This document shows, piece by piece, positions 7,712 through 15,499 of a stretch of DNA of 31,855 nucleotides (positions are counted from its first letter, which is position 1; every line of letters begins with the position of its first letter). A program made the translations under genes and the position numbers. Source of the DNA: UBA2922 sp035352555. Lineage in GTDB: Bacteria > Bacillota > Clostridia > Oscillospirales > Oscillospiraceae. Below the pieces are notes generated by a model. That model was not told the origin of the DNA, searched no databases, and was given only the letters and a program-made list of their open reading frames with translations. Location: NCBI GenBank assembly GCA_035352555.1, contig DAOPXW010000019.1, positions 1-31,855 of the forward strand. Reading direction: 5' to 3'.

Positions 7712-9425
7712 GGAAGAATACCAACACTGGCTGGACAGTCCCGCCCTCAACGAGCAGGAGTGGGCGGAGCTCAATTCCATCGCCGGCGACGATAAAGAGA
7801 TCGAAAGCCGCTTTTTCGCCCCGCTGTCCTTCGGCACGGCGGGCCTGCGCGGCACCATGAAGCTGGGGCTGCACCACATGAATATCCATGTCGTCCGCCA
7901 CGCCACCCAGGCCTTCGCCAACGTTATTAAAAACGAGGGCGCCGAGGCCATGAAAAAGGGTATCGTGGTGGATTTCGACTGCCGCCACAACAGCGATGTG
8001 TTCGCCAGGGAGGCGGCCTGCGTCATGGCGGCCAACGGCATTTTGGTGCGCCTGTTCCCGTCGCTGCACCCCACGCCGGAGCTGAGCTTCGCCGTGCGGT
8101 ACTACGGCGCCACCGCAGGCATCAACATCACCGCCAGCCATAACCCCAAGGAATATAACGGTTACAAGGTCTACTGGTCCGACGGCGCGCAGCTGCCGCC
8201 CCGGCACGCCGAAGCCATTGCCAGGCAGATGGAGGAGATCGACATTTTCACCGGCTTTTCCACCTGCGATTACGACGAAGCCGTCACGGACGGCCGCATC
8301 CGGCTGCTGGACGATGCCGTGGACGAGGCTTTTCTCCAGAAGGTGATGACCCAGGCCATCGACAGGGCTGTGGTCGAGCGCGTGGCGGAAAACTTTAAAG
8401 TCGTCTACACACCCTTCCACGGCTGCGGCTACAGGCTGGTGCCCGAGGCGCTGAAGCGTCTGGGCGTAAAACACCTGTATCCCGTGCCGGAGCAGATGGT
8501 CATCGACGGCGATTTTCCCACCGTGGAGAGCCCAAATCCCGAAAATCCTGAGGGCTTTACTCTGGCGGTGGCGCTGGCCAAGCAGGTCGGCAGCGATCTC
8601 ATCATCGGCACCGATCCGGATTCCGACCGCATCGGCGTCATGGTCCGCGTGGGCGATGAATACAAGACCATCACCGGCAACCAGCTGGGCGTGCTGCTGC
8701 TGGATTATATCATCACGGCCCGCCGCGCCGACGGTACCCTGCCGAAGAATGCGGGGGCGGTGAAGAGCATCGTCACCACCGAGATGGCCCGGGAGGTCTG
8801 CGTCAAAAACGGCGTCCACATTGAGGACACCTTTACCGGCTTCAAATTCATGGCCGAGCGCGTGGCCGAGTGGGAAGCCGCCAAGTCCTATGCGTATATC
8901 TTCGCCTATGAGGAGAGCTACGGCTACATGATGGGCGACTATGTCCGGGACAAGGACGCGGTCACCGCCTCCATGATGGTGGCGGAGATGGCGGCATACT
9001 ATTTCGAGAAGGGCATGACCCTGGCGGACGCCATGGACAGCCTTTACGCGAAATACGGCCAGTTCCGGGAGGAGACGCTGAATCTCGTCATGCCCGGACT
9101 GGACGGCCTGCAGAAAATGAAAGCGCTGATGGACGGCCTGCGGGCCAAGCCCCTGGCCGAGATCTCCGGCACCGCCGTGCTGCGGGTGCGGGACTATCTG
9201 AGCGGCAGCGTTTCCGTGGCGGAGCTGGGCAAGGTGGGCGAAACCGGCATCAAGGGCTCCAACGTGCTGTACTTCGAACTGGCCGACGGCACCAGCTTCA
9301 TCGTGCGTCCCTCCGGCACCGAGCCGAAGATCAAGGTCTACATTCTGGCCCGGGGCGAAACCCGGGAGGAAGCGGACGCCAAGGTGGAAAAATACAAGGC
9401 ATACGCGGAGACGCTGAAAAGGTAA
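7695..9425 (+). CDS. pgcA: Alpha-phosphoglucomutase
   Basis: Interconverts glucose 1-phosphate and glucose 6-phosphate, linking central metabolism to UDP-glucose and envelope glycans. All four active-site elements are present: phosphoserine loop TASHNP with S148, metal loop D307-P-D309-S-D311-R, sugar-binding EESYG (406-410) and phosphate-binding RPSGTEPK (538-545). The length of 576 matches PgcA-type enzymes (about 580). AAGGAG at 7683-7688 precedes two consecutive ATG codons (7695 and 7698); either may be used. A phosphomannomutase or phosphopentomutase role is possible within the superfamily, but the whole-length similarity pattern favours PgcA. Confidence 0.92.
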   Translation: MMRTYKEEYQHWLDSPALNEQEWAELNSIAGDDKEIESRFFAPLSFGTAGLRGTMKLGLHHMNIHVVRHATQAFANVIKNEGAEAMKKGIVVDFDCRHNSDVFAREAACVMAANGILVRLFPSLHPTPELSFAVRYYGATAGINITASHNPKEYNGYKVYWSDGAQLPPRHAEAIARQMEEIDIFTGFSTCDYDEAVTDGRIRLLDDAVDEAFLQKVMTQAIDRAVVERVAENFKVVYTPFHGCGYRLVPEALKRLGVKHLYPVPEQMVIDGDFPTVESPNPENPEGFTLAVALAKQVGSDLIIGTDPDSDRIGVMVRVGDEYKTITGNQLGVLLLDYIITARRADGTLPKNAGAVKSIVTTEMAREVCVKNGVHIEDTFTGFKFMAERVAEWEAAKSYAYIFAYEESYGYMMGDYVRDKDAVTASMMVAEMAAYYFEKGMTLADAMDSLYAKYGQFREETLNLVMPGLDGLQKMKALMDGLRAKPLAEISGTAVLRVRDYLSGSVSVAELGKVGETGIKGSNVLYFELADGTSFIVRPSGTEPKIKVYILARGETREEADAKVEKYKAYAETLKR

Positions 9426-9428
9426 GCA

Positions 9429-9971
9429 ATGAACAAGCTTCTTGAACTGTTCGTAACCTTCGCCAAGGTCGGCGTCATGACCTTTGGCGGAGGTTACGCC
9501 ATGATTCCCATCCTGGAGCGCGAGATCGTTGTCAACAAGCACTGGGCCACCAACGACGAGCTTATGGACTATTACGCCGTGGGCCAGTGTACCCCCGGCG
9601 TTATCGCCGTCAATACGGCGACCTTTATCGGCCAGAAGATCGCGGGGATCTGGGGCGGCATCATCGCCACGGCGGGCGTCGTTTTCCCGTCCCTTGTCAT
9701 CATCACCATTATCGCCGGCATCCTCACGCGTTTCGCCACCCTGCCCGCCGTGCAGAACGCTTTCGCGGGCGTGCGTGTGTGCGTATGCATACTGGTGTTC
9801 AACGCCGTGGTGAAGCTGTGGAAGAGCGCGGTGCGGGATAAGGTCACGCTGCTGATCTTTCTGGCGGTGTTCCTGCTGTCGGTGTTCGCGGATATTTCCC
9901 CGGTGATCTTTGTGCTGGCGGCCTCCGCGTGCGGCATCGTGTTTACACAGATGGGGGTGCGGGGCAAATGA
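9429..9971 (+). CDS. CHR-family (chromate transporter type) half protein 1
   Basis: A 180-residue hydrophobic protein with one CHR domain of about five or six membrane helices. The family motifs FGGGYAMIP (19-27) and GQCTPG (52-57) are clear. Short CHR proteins work as pairs, corresponding to the two halves of long-chain ChrA. The gene starts three bases after pgcA and its stop overlaps the next gene as ATGA, so the pair is translationally coupled. The family name comes from chromate efflux, but nothing here shows chromate as the physiological substrate. Confidence 0.88.
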   Translation: MNKLLELFVTFAKVGVMTFGGGYAMIPILEREIVVNKHWATNDELMDYYAVGQCTPGVIAVNTATFIGQKIAGIWGGIIATAGVVFPSLVIITIIAGILTRFATLPAVQNAFAGVRVCVCILVFNAVVKLWKSAVRDKVTLLIFLAVFLLSVFADISPVIFVLAASACGIVFTQMGVRGK

Positions 9972-10552
9972 TCTATCTGCGGCTTTTCTGGGAATTTTTC
10001 AAGACCGGCCTGTTCGCCATCGGCGGCGGCATGGCCACCGTGCCGTTCCTGTACGCCATGTCCGACAAGACCGGCTGGTTCACGCACGCCCAGCTGGCGG
10101 ACATGATCGCCGTGGGCGAATCCACCCCCGGCCCCATCGGCGTGAACATGGCCACCTATGTGGGCTTTACCACTTCCGGCATCCTGGGCGGGGTGATCGC
10201 CACCGTGGGTCTGGTGGCCCCCTCGGTGATCATCATTCTCATCATCGCGAAGGTGCTGCAGCAGTTTCGGCAAAACAAATATGTGGACGCCGCTTTCTAC
10301 GGGCTGCGCCCCTGTTCCGTGGGGCTCATCGCCGCCGCGGGCGTGCTGGTGGTGAAGATCGCCTTGTTCGACTTTGATCTTTACGCCAAAACCGGCTCGC
10401 TGGCGGACGTGTTCCGCTGGAAATGCATCGCGCTGGCGGCGGCGCTGTTCGTGCTGACCAACTATGTGCCTAAGCTGAAAAAGGTGCACCCCATCTTTTT
10501 CATCCTCGCCTCCGCGGCGGTGGGCGTCGCGTTCTCCTTTGGAGGCGCTTAA
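9968..10552 (+). CDS. CHR-family (chromate transporter type) half protein 2
   Basis: Partner of the preceding half transporter: 194 residues, several membrane helices, with GGGMATVPF (19-27) and GESTPGPIGVN matching the CHR signature. I chose the ATG at 9968, which overlaps the upstream TGA and gives the same N-terminal layout as its partner; a longer in-frame start at 9929 would lie inside the upstream gene. The two halves probably insert in opposite orientation to form one transporter. The 3' end overlaps the stop of the convergent YlbJ-type gene by 4 bases, with no terminator visible between them. Confidence 0.87.
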   Translation: MIYLRLFWEFFKTGLFAIGGGMATVPFLYAMSDKTGWFTHAQLADMIAVGESTPGPIGVNMATYVGFTTSGILGGVIATVGLVAPSVIIILIIAKVLQQFRQNKYVDAAFYGLRPCSVGLIAAAGVLVVKIALFDFDLYAKTGSLADVFRWKCIALAAALFVLTNYVPKLKKVHPIFFILASAAVGVAFSFGGA

Positions 10553-11508
10553 ATCAAAAGCCCGCCCAGCAGCAGCGTGACGGCGGCGGAGATACAGCCG
10601 CTCAAAAGGCGTCCGGCCAAGTGCCGGACGCCTTTTACGTCCGTCCCCGCCAGCACGGCCATGGTCTGAAAGTGTACGGATACGCCGCCCCAGCCCAGCA
10701 AAAACGACGCCAGCGAGAGATTGAGCGGGGTCAGGGCCAGCCCCTGCATGGCGCCGATGCCGCTGCCCAGCTCCAGCAGCCCGGTGAGCAGGCTGCGTAC
10801 ATAATGCAGCTCCAGTCCGGTGCGGGCGGCGATGACCCCGGTGAGCAGCGAGAAAAACCCCTGGGCGTCCAGCAGGCCCACCAGGATGCAGAAGATCACC
10901 ACAAAGCCGCACACATTCAGCACCGCTACCACGGATTTTTTCACTGCCGCCGGGAGGGCGGAGGCAAGCCCCAGCGCCCGGGCGTCCGCGCGGGGCGGCG
11001 CGTTGGACACCGCTCCCCGGCGGGACAGCAGCGCCCCGGTCATCACGGCGGCCGTCACATGGGAAAAATACAGCAGCAGCCCCGCGCCGGAGGAACCGAA
11101 CACCCCCACGCCTGCCGCCCCGATGATGAAGGCCGGGCCGGAGTTGTTGCAGAAGCCCAGCAGGTTTTCCGCTTCCTCCCGGGTGACGTCGCCTTTCTCC
11201 CGGGCCTCGGCCACCGCCGCCGCCCCCAGCGGGTAGCCGCCGGTGACGCCCAGCAGAAAGGCCGCCGCCCCGGTGCCGGACACGCCGAACAGCGCGCGCA
11301 TGGGCTTTTCCAGCCGCCGCCCCAGCATTTTCGGCAATCCAAGCTCCGACAGCAGCACGGTTAGCACAAAAAAGGGCAGCAGCGTGGGCACGATGACCCG
11401 CGCGCACAGGTCCAGCCCGTAGCGGGAGGCTTCCAGCGCCTGACCGGGGCAGCACAGCAATGCGGCCAGCGCGCACAGCGCGGCGGCCACGGCGATCCGA
11501 TTTCTCAC
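10549..11508 (-). CDS. Sporulation integral membrane protein, YlbJ (SpoVV) type
   Basis: A multi-pass membrane protein with the Gate/nucleoside-recognition fold. The segments TGGYPLGA, LLGFCNNSGPAFIIGA and GVGVFG match the YlbJ group; Bacillus YlbJ (SpoVV) is a mother-cell protein needed for dipicolinate delivery to the spore. It is shorter (about 320 residues) than Bacillus YlbJ (about 400). It is the only leftward gene in the window. GAGGAG at 11519-11524 is one base before a GTG at 11517 and ten before a GTG at 11508, so I take 11508 as the start. It diverges from the sporulation gene yqfC, which supports a spore role. A general nucleoside-recognition protein is the alternative. Confidence 0.72.
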   Translation of the reverse strand: MRNRIAVAAALCALAALLCCPGQALEASRYGLDLCARVIVPTLLPFFVLTVLLSELGLPKMLGRRLEKPMRALFGVSGTGAAAFLLGVTGGYPLGAAAVAEAREKGDVTREEAENLLGFCNNSGPAFIIGAAGVGVFGSSGAGLLLYFSHVTAAVMTGALLSRRGAVSNAPPRADARALGLASALPAAVKKSVVAVLNVCGFVVIFCILVGLLDAQGFFSLLTGVIAARTGLELHYVRSLLTGLLELGSGIGAMQGLALTPLNLSLASFLLGWGGVSVHFQTMAVLAGTDVKGVRHLAGRLLSGCISAAVTLLLGGLLI

Positions 11509-11536
11509 AGAAACCACACTCCTCAGGTTTGTCCAT

Positions 11537-11565
11537 GTATCAAACTATGCGCGGGAACATAAGTT
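11537..11565 (+). promoter_or_regulatory. Possible sigma-E-like promoter for yqfC-yqfD
   Basis: GTATCAA (11537-11543), 14 bases, then CATAAGTT (11558-11565), ending 22 bases before the yqfC ATG. The CATA start of the -10 and the 14-bp spacing recall sigma-E promoters, which drive yqfCD in Bacillus, but the match to the consensus is only partial. It forms one side of a dyad with the leftward candidate. Confidence 0.35.
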
Positions 11566-11570
11566 TATAC
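11542..11570 (-). promoter_or_regulatory. Possible sigma-E-like promoter for the YlbJ-type gene
   Basis: Read leftward: GTATAAA (11570-11564), 14 bases, then CATAGTTT (11549-11542). This is the mirror of the rightward candidate and would place a transcription start about 10 bases before the GAGGAG ribosome-binding site. The consensus match is partial, so confidence is low. Confidence 0.35.
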
Positions 11571-11587
11571 GGACTGGGGGTGCTGCA

Positions 11588-11857
11588 ATGTGGAAGCTGT
11601 CGGCCATCCCGGAGGAGGTCGCGGATAAGCTGGACCTGCCTGGGGAGGTGCTGCCCGGGGTGCCCAGACTGACCATCACCGGCCGCAGCCGGGCGCTGAT
11701 CGAAAACCACGGCGGACTGGTGAAGTACAGCGAGGACTGTATCGAGCTGGGCGGCAAGTCGAAGATCATCATCCGGGGGGACGGACTGCGTCTGGTGGCC
11801 ATGACCAGGACGGACATGGTCATCGCGGGCCGCATCCTCTCCGCGGAGTATGAATAG
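11588..11857 (+). CDS. yqfC: Sporulation protein YqfC
   Basis: An 89-residue protein of the YabP/YqfC family, seen in its PRLTITGRSRALIENHGGLVKYSED core and the repeated short beta-strands ending in VIAGRILSAEYE. In Bacillus it is a mother-cell sporulation gene of the sigma-E regulon, transcribed with yqfD; the molecular role is not settled. GGGGGTG directly upstream serves as the ribosome-binding site. It is followed after 11 bases by yqfD, the usual partner. Confidence 0.9.
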   Translation: MWKLSAIPEEVADKLDLPGEVLPGVPRLTITGRSRALIENHGGLVKYSEDCIELGGKSKIIIRGDGLRLVAMTRTDMVIAGRILSAEYE

Positions 11858-11868
11858 AGGGGGCGGCC

Positions 11869-13098
11869 ATGGAAAAACTGTATGAAGTCCTGCGGGGCAC
11901 CGCCCGGGTGGAGATCGTGGGCGCACAGCCGGAAAAGCTGCTGACGGCGCTGGCCTTCCGGGGCGTGGAATTCTGGAACTGCACGCCGGTGGACGACTTC
12001 ACGATGCGGCTGACGATGTACGCCGGAAATTACCCGCAGGCGGAGGGCCTGGCCCGCCACTGCGGGTGCCAGGTGCTCGCCGTGACCGACAGGGGGGGAA
12101 AAAGGCTGTGGCGCATGGTGAAGCGGCGGCGGTGGCTGGCCGCACTGGCGGCGGTCTTCGCAGTGCTCATCGGGTGGTCGTCCCTCTACATCTGGGATAT
12201 CGGCGTGGAGGGCAACGACACGGTGTCCGACGGGGTTATCCTGCGGGCGCTGGAAGAAAACGGCGTGGGCGTGGGTACCTACTGGCCCGCTATTTCCAAC
12301 GACTATCTCCGCGCCTGCGTATTGCCGGAGCTGCCGGAGCTGTCGTGGCTGTCCGTGAACGTCCAATCCTCCCGGGCCGTGGTGAAGGTGCGGGAGCGGG
12401 TGGAGAAGCCTCGGCTTTGGGGCGAGAATATCCCCACCAATATCGTGGCGGCGAAAACGGGGATGATCACGAAGCTGTCCGTGCTGCAGGGAAAGCCGGT
12501 GGCGGGCGTGGGCAGCGCGGTGGTGGAGGGGGAAGTTATCGTATCCGGAGCCATGGACAGCCTCGCCGGCGGCACCCGCAAGGTCCACGCGCTGGCGGAC
12601 GCGGAGGCCCATACCCTGTATGAGCTCACCGCCGTCTGCCCGGACACGGCGACAAAAAAGACGCAGGCGGGCGGGAAACACAGCCGCTTTGCCCTGATTA
12701 TCGGCGAAAACCGCATAAATTTTTATCGCAGTGGTAGAAATGCACCCTCCGACTGTGATAAAATCAGTAAAACTATTCCGCTGTCCATCAAGGACGTGTT
12801 CACGCTGCCCGTGGCGCTGGTGAAGGAGACCTTTGTCCACTACACCTCCGCCGCCGGGGAGACATCCGATCAGGAGCGGCTGAAGGCCGATCTGCTGGCC
12901 GAGCTGAAAGACCGCATGGCGCCAAACGGACAGATCCTTTCCCGCACCTACGCGGTGAACCGGGCCAACGGGCTGGTCACAGTGACCCTGCGGGCGGAGT
13001 GTCTGGAGAATATCGCGGCGGAGGTCCCCATGACCCAGGCGGAGAAGGACGCCGTAGACTTTGCAAATCTGAACCCCAAAGAAGGAAAGAACGAATGA
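11869..13098 (+). CDS. yqfD: Sporulation protein YqfD
   Basis: A 409-residue membrane protein of the YqfD family. A cytoplasmic N-terminal region of about 85 residues precedes one strongly hydrophobic helix (about 89-109) flanked by KRRR. A POTRA-like extracytoplasmic start follows (IGVEGNDTVSDGVILRALEENG), then the conserved GENIPTNIVAAKTG region. It is expected in the mother cell during engulfment with YqfC. The ribosome-binding site is within AGAGGGGGCGG. A short AT-rich island with unusual codons lies inside the gene at about 12711-12780. The stop overlaps the phoH start as ATGA. Confidence 0.9.
   Translation: MEKLYEVLRGTARVEIVGAQPEKLLTALAFRGVEFWNCTPVDDFTMRLTMYAGNYPQAEGLARHCGCQVLAVTDRGGKRLWRMVKRRRWLAALAAVFAVLIGWSSLYIWDIGVEGNDTVSDGVILRALEENGVGVGTYWPAISNDYLRACVLPELPELSWLSVNVQSSRAVVKVRERVEKPRLWGENIPTNIVAAKTGMITKLSVLQGKPVAGVGSAVVEGEVIVSGAMDSLAGGTRKVHALADAEAHTLYELTAVCPDTATKKTQAGGKHSRFALIIGENRINFYRSGRNAPSDCDKISKTIPLSIKDVFTLPVALVKETFVHYTSAAGETSDQERLKADLLAELKDRMAPNGQILSRTYAVNRANGLVTVTLRAECLENIAAEVPMTQAEKDAVDFANLNPKEGKNE
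12735..12764 (+). promoter_or_regulatory. Possible internal promoter in yqfD serving phoH-ybeY-era
   Basis: TAGAAA (12735-12740), 18 bases, then TGA-TAAAAT (12756-12764; extended -10 with a 5/6 -10 hexamer) inside a locally AT-rich part of yqfD that uses codons such as ata, aga and act, rare in the neighbouring genes. Housekeeping genes downstream would need a vegetative promoter if yqfCD is sporulation-only. The weak -35 keeps this tentative. Confidence 0.3.
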
Positions 13099-14120
13099 TC
13101 GAACAAACTATCGAAGTGGAGCGGATGGAGCACGTCATCAGCGTGTTCGGCTCCTTCGACCAGAACCTGCGCATTATCGAGGAAGAACTGGGCGTGAAGG
13201 TCCTCAGCAGGGACGACAAAATCCACATCAGCGGCGAGGCGGAGGACGTTATGCACGCGGAGAAGGCCATCAACGGCCTGCTGGGCCTGGCGGCCAAGGG
13301 TGAGAACATCGACCCCCAGAACGTGCGCTACATCCTCAAGCTGGTGCGGGAAGGGAAGGAGACCAAGATCGGCGAGCTGGCCGGGGACGTGGTGTGCATC
13401 ACGGCCAAGGGCAAGCCCATCAAGCCCAAAACCCTGGGGCAGAAGGAATACTGCGAGGCGATCACGCACAACACCGTCACGCTGGGCATCGGCCCCGCCG
13501 GCACGGGGAAGACCTATCTGGCCGTGGCCGCCGCCGTGGCGGCCTTCCGTGCGGAGGAGGTCAATCGCATCATCCTCACCCGGCCCGCCGTGGAAGCGGG
13601 GGAGCGGCTGGGCTTTCTGCCCGGCGACCTGCAGAGCAAAGTGGACCCCTATCTCCGCCCGCTGTACGACGCGCTGTTCGATATGCTGGGCGTGGACACC
13701 TATCAGAAATATCTGGAGCGGGGCAACATCGAGGTCGCGCCGCTGGCCTATATGCGCGGCCGCACGCTGGACGACAGCTTCATTATTCTCGACGAGGCCC
13801 AGAACACCTCCCGGGAGCAGATGAAGATGTTCCTCACCCGTCTGGGCTTCGGCTCCCGCATCGTCATCACCGGCGACATCACCCAGATCGACCTGCCGGA
13901 GGACAAGCAGTCCGGTCTGAAGGTGGCCATGAAGGTGCTGCAGGGCATTGACGATATCGCCATCTGCCAGCTTACCGGGGCGGACGTGGTGCGCCACCGG
14001 CTGGTGCAGAGGATCGTCGAGGCCTACGACGGCTACGAGGGCCGGGAAAAGAAATCCGCCCCCCGAAAGCCGCCCGCGGGCAAGACTGCGGCGTCCCGGA
14101 GGAAATCCCATGAAGCATGA
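13095..14120 (+). CDS. phoH: PhoH-family ATPase
   Basis: A 341-residue cytoplasmic P-loop ATPase. An N-terminal KH-like PhoH domain (about 15-95) is followed by the ATPase domain with Walker A GPAGTGKT (133-140) and Walker B FIILDEAQN (229-237). PhoH proteins are thought to act on RNA; linkage to ybeY and era in many Firmicutes supports a role in rRNA maturation, which is inference. The start at 13095 overlaps the yqfD stop (ATGA), with GAAGGAAAG upstream. A longer in-frame extension inside yqfD is rejected. The C-terminal tail is Lys/Arg/Pro-rich, as is common for nucleic-acid-binding tails. Confidence 0.93.
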   Translation: MIEQTIEVERMEHVISVFGSFDQNLRIIEEELGVKVLSRDDKIHISGEAEDVMHAEKAINGLLGLAAKGENIDPQNVRYILKLVREGKETKIGELAGDVVCITAKGKPIKPKTLGQKEYCEAITHNTVTLGIGPAGTGKTYLAVAAAVAAFRAEEVNRIILTRPAVEAGERLGFLPGDLQSKVDPYLRPLYDALFDMLGVDTYQKYLERGNIEVAPLAYMRGRTLDDSFIILDEAQNTSREQMKMFLTRLGFGSRIVITGDITQIDLPEDKQSGLKVAMKVLQGIDDIAICQLTGADVVRHRLVQRIVEAYDGYEGREKKSAPRKPPAGKTAASRRKSHEA

Positions 14121-14592
14121 TATCTATTGCCGCCGGGACACGGCCGGAATGGGCGAGAATAACGCCGCCGCGCTGGTCAAGCGCGCGATATGCGCCGCGC
14201 TGGACGCCGAGGGCGTGACGGACCGCTGCCTGGTCAGTGTCCTGCTCACCGACGAGGCGGGCATCCGCGCCCTCAACCGGAAATTTCGCGGTATCGACCG
14301 TGCCACGGACGTGCTGTCCTTCCCCGCAAACGAGCTGACACCCGGCGCGTTCGACACCGCCTCCTGCGAGCGCGACCCCGAGACCGGGGACGTGCTGCTG
14401 GGCGACATGGCCATCTCGATTCCCCGGTGCCAGGCGCAGGGACAGGAATTCGGCCACGGTTTCGCGCGGGAGGTTCAATACCTCGCCGTCCACTCCACGC
14501 TGCATCTGCTGGGCTACGACCACATGGACGAGGGCCCCATGAAAAAGCGGATGCGCGCCCGGGAAAAAAAAATAATGGGAGACAACGAATGA
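14110..14592 (+). CDS. ybeY: Endoribonuclease/rRNA maturation factor YbeY
   Basis: Zinc metalloprotein needed for 16S rRNA 3'-end maturation and ribosome quality control. The signature HSTLHLLGYDH gives ligands H128, H132 and H138. The upstream RKFRGIDRATDVLSFP segment is also typical. The 160-residue length is normal. GGAGG at 14098-14102 precedes the ATG, which overlaps the phoH stop by 11 bases. Near the C-terminus a run of nine A residues encodes Lys-Lys, and the stop overlaps the era start as ATGA. YbeY and Era are functional partners in 16S processing, so this coupling makes sense. Confidence 0.95.
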   Translation: MKHDIYCRRDTAGMGENNAAALVKRAICAALDAEGVTDRCLVSVLLTDEAGIRALNRKFRGIDRATDVLSFPANELTPGAFDTASCERDPETGDVLLGDMAISIPRCQAQGQEFGHGFAREVQYLAVHSTLHLLGYDHMDEGPMKKRMRAREKKIMGDNE

Positions 14593-15479
14593 TTACAAAA
14601 TCAGCCATGATCACGATCTGCGGCCGCCCCAACGTGGGCAAATCCACCCTGACCAACGCGCTGGTGGGGGAGAAAGTCGCCATCGTGTCCAATAAACCCC
14701 AGACTACCCGCAACCGCATCACCGCCATCGTCAACCGAGGGGACGCCCAGCTGGTGCTGCTGGACACGCCGGGCTTTCACCGGCCCCACGACCGCCTGGG
14801 CGACTATATGGTGAACGTGGTCAAGCAGAGCGTCGCCGCCGTGGACGGCGTGCTGCTGCTGGTGGAGCCCGTAGCCGGCGTGGGTGCGCAGGAGGCGGAG
14901 CTTATCTCCCGCATCAGGCAGAGCGGCGCCCCCGCCATTCTGGCCATCAACAAGATCGACACCGTGGAAAAGGCCCAGCTGTTAAAGATTATGTCAACCT
15001 ACGCCGCGGCCTGTGATTTCGCCGCCATCGTGCCCATCTCCGCCAAGACCGGCGAGGGGCTGGACGAGCTCACGGAGGAGCTCGTGAAGCTGGCCGTTCC
15101 CGGCCCGCAGCTGTTCCCGGAGGATATGATCACCGACCAGCCGGAGCGGCAGATCTGCGCGGAGCTGGTGCGGGAAAAGCTGCTGATCTGCCTCGACAAG
15201 GAGGTGCCTCACGGCACCGCCGTGGAGATCACAAAATTTCACGAGCGGGAGGACGGCCTGGTGGAGATCGACGCCACCATCTACTGCGAAAAGGACAGCC
15301 ACAAGGGCATCATCATCGGCAGGCACGGGGCCATGCTGAAGAAAATCGGCGAGCTGGCCCGGACCGATATGGAAGGATTTCTGGACGCCAGGGTCTTTTT
15401 GCAGACCTGGGTCAAGGTCAAGGAGAACTGGCGGGATTCCGTGTCTCAGCTGCGGAATTTCGGCTTTACGGACGAATAA
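14589..15479 (+). CDS. era: GTPase Era
   Basis: Essential ribosome-assembly GTPase that binds the 3' end of 16S rRNA. G1 is GRPNVGKST (12-20), G3 DTPG (59-62) and G4 NKID (121-124). G5 SAKTGEG is followed by the C-terminal KH domain with the GRHG loop (244-247). The 296-residue length is normal. The ATG overlaps the ybeY TGA, with GGGAG about ten bases upstream. The era reading frame is open for a long distance upstream of this ATG, relevant to a possible frameshift described in the findings. Confidence 0.97.
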   Translation: MITKSAMITICGRPNVGKSTLTNALVGEKVAIVSNKPQTTRNRITAIVNRGDAQLVLLDTPGFHRPHDRLGDYMVNVVKQSVAAVDGVLLLVEPVAGVGAQEAELISRIRQSGAPAILAINKIDTVEKAQLLKIMSTYAAACDFAAIVPISAKTGEGLDELTEELVKLAVPGPQLFPEDMITDQPERQICAELVREKLLICLDKEVPHGTAVEITKFHEREDGLVEIDATIYCEKDSHKGIIIGRHGAMLKKIGELARTDMEGFLDARVFLQTWVKVKENWRDSVSQLRNFGFTDE

Positions 15480-15499
15480 TTTTTACCAGCTATAAAAAT

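Noticed and set aside
7605..9542. Leftward ORF of over 600 codons opposite phosphoglucomutase
   Set aside because: Shadow of a complete pgcA with all four catalytic loops; no domain seen in the leftward translation.
9429..10552. Chromate resistance locus
   Set aside because: Only the transporter family name suggests it; there is no chromate reductase, regulator or other resistance gene nearby.
9572..11536. Leftward ORF overlapping the YlbJ-type gene and the first CHR gene in a different frame
   Set aside because: The frame giving membrane helices and the YlbJ-type motifs is the other one; this one is Arg/Gly/Ala-rich with no domain.
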